Below, one piece after another: positions 62,500 through 62,838 of a DNA stretch of 62,838 nucleotides; the first letter of the stretch is position 1, and every line of letters begins with the position of its first letter. Made by a program: the position numbers and the translations under genes. This DNA comes from Oscillospiraceae bacterium (GTDB lineage: Bacteria > Bacillota > Clostridia > Oscillospirales > Ruminococcaceae), in contig JAHHTS010000002.1 of assembly GCA_020024475.1 (NCBI GenBank), positions 1 through 62,838 on the forward strand, in the 5' to 3' direction. A model generated the notes under the pieces. The model was not told the DNA's origin. It worked only from the letters and a program-made list of their open reading frames with translations, and did not search any database.

Positions 62500-62838
62500 A
62501 GGATGAAAAATTGAATCAACATTTTTTACGATACATTGTGACTTATTACATCCTTCATACGATGTTTTAATAGCTTTAATTTACTGTGCTGATAAAAAAT
62601 AATTAAGTACCAGAAGTGTACCAGCATTTTTGAGACACTACTGTAAAATTAAGATTTTGCTATGAAAATCATAAAAAATCCCTATATTTCCATAGTCCTC
62701 CGGATTGAATACGGACCTCAAAGCCGAGTGGGAATAATCAAATACACTAAAAATATTTATTCGATTTTGAAAAAAGATTCTTGATTTGACAAGGTCCAGT
62801 AAAAATGGACAATAGAAAAAATACACCCCTATGGTAGA
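62386..62838. other. Gene-free right edge with small dyads
   Basis: No gene is credible in these 453 bp. Visible signals are a tandem GTACCAGAAGTGTACCAG (about 62609-62626), a TCCG/CGGA dyad (about 62698-62715), and TTGACA at 62786-62791 next to GTCCA/TGGAC (62794-62810). The last pair looks like a regulated promoter for a gene outside the window. Confidence 0.4.

Noticed and set aside
11..62838. Many open frames opposite or shifted to the large genes (for example in hsdR, virB4 and the recombinases)
   Set aside because: They lack ribosome sites and recognisable domains and lie within strongly supported genes. tnpV at 20564 is the only overlapping frame with independent support.

Overview
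The window is AT-rich DNA with strong purine-rich Shine-Dalgarno sites, frequent TTG/GTG starts and Tn1549-family transfer genes. All of this points to a low-GC Gram-positive anaerobe (Clostridia/Tissierellia-like Firmicute). The species cannot be fixed from the sequence. No rRNA, tRNA, CRISPR array or antibiotic-resistance gene was seen.

The layout is nested. The outer layer (1-2178 and 48763-62838) is a defence island that itself looks like part of a mobile element. It has a RepA-like AAA ATPase at the left edge, and a small HTH protein and a broken tnpV/lipoprotein pair at the right. Its core is a type I restriction-modification locus: a small XRE regulator, hsdM, hsdS, a tyrosine recombinase, two hsdS half-genes, an FRG-domain gene and hsdR. 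An Mrr endonuclease and a two-gene CBASS operon (CD-NTase plus TM-NUDIX effector) follow. Both CBASS genes carry an in-frame TGA.

The inner layer (about 2179-48762, 46.6 kb) is a Tn1549-like integrative conjugative element inserted inside hsdM. It sits at the codons for the catalytic NPPF motif and is flanked by a 6-bp direct repeat, GCAAAT. Removing the element with one repeat copy restores a continuous 502-codon hsdM. In order the element carries: replication and partition (RepA_N, ParA, ParB); accessory genes; a type IV secretion module (PcfB, coupling ATPase, Maff2, VirB6-, VirB3- and VirB4-like proteins, C40 peptidase, DUF4315, DUF4366); topoisomerase III; YodL/TTRAP genes; a 2486-aa methylase-helicase with a tnpV gene inside it in another frame; MobC and relaxase; a defence cargo; an ImmR/ImmA-like switch; a MazF-like toxin; and three tandem large serine recombinases.

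The cargo (29925-39870) is a ribbon-helix-helix regulator, three DNA methyltransferases, two convergent PD-(D/E)XK nuclease genes, a controller-like XRE protein and a Gabija-like GajA/GajB pair. The element therefore splits the resident RM system while bringing its own. The most unusual points are the reversible hsdM interruption, a four-repeat hsdS shufflon, head-on promoters with six operator half-sites between immR and the excision side, the overlapping tnpV frame, the TGA-interrupted CBASS, and two structured non-coding segments (42763-42960 and 60800-60940).
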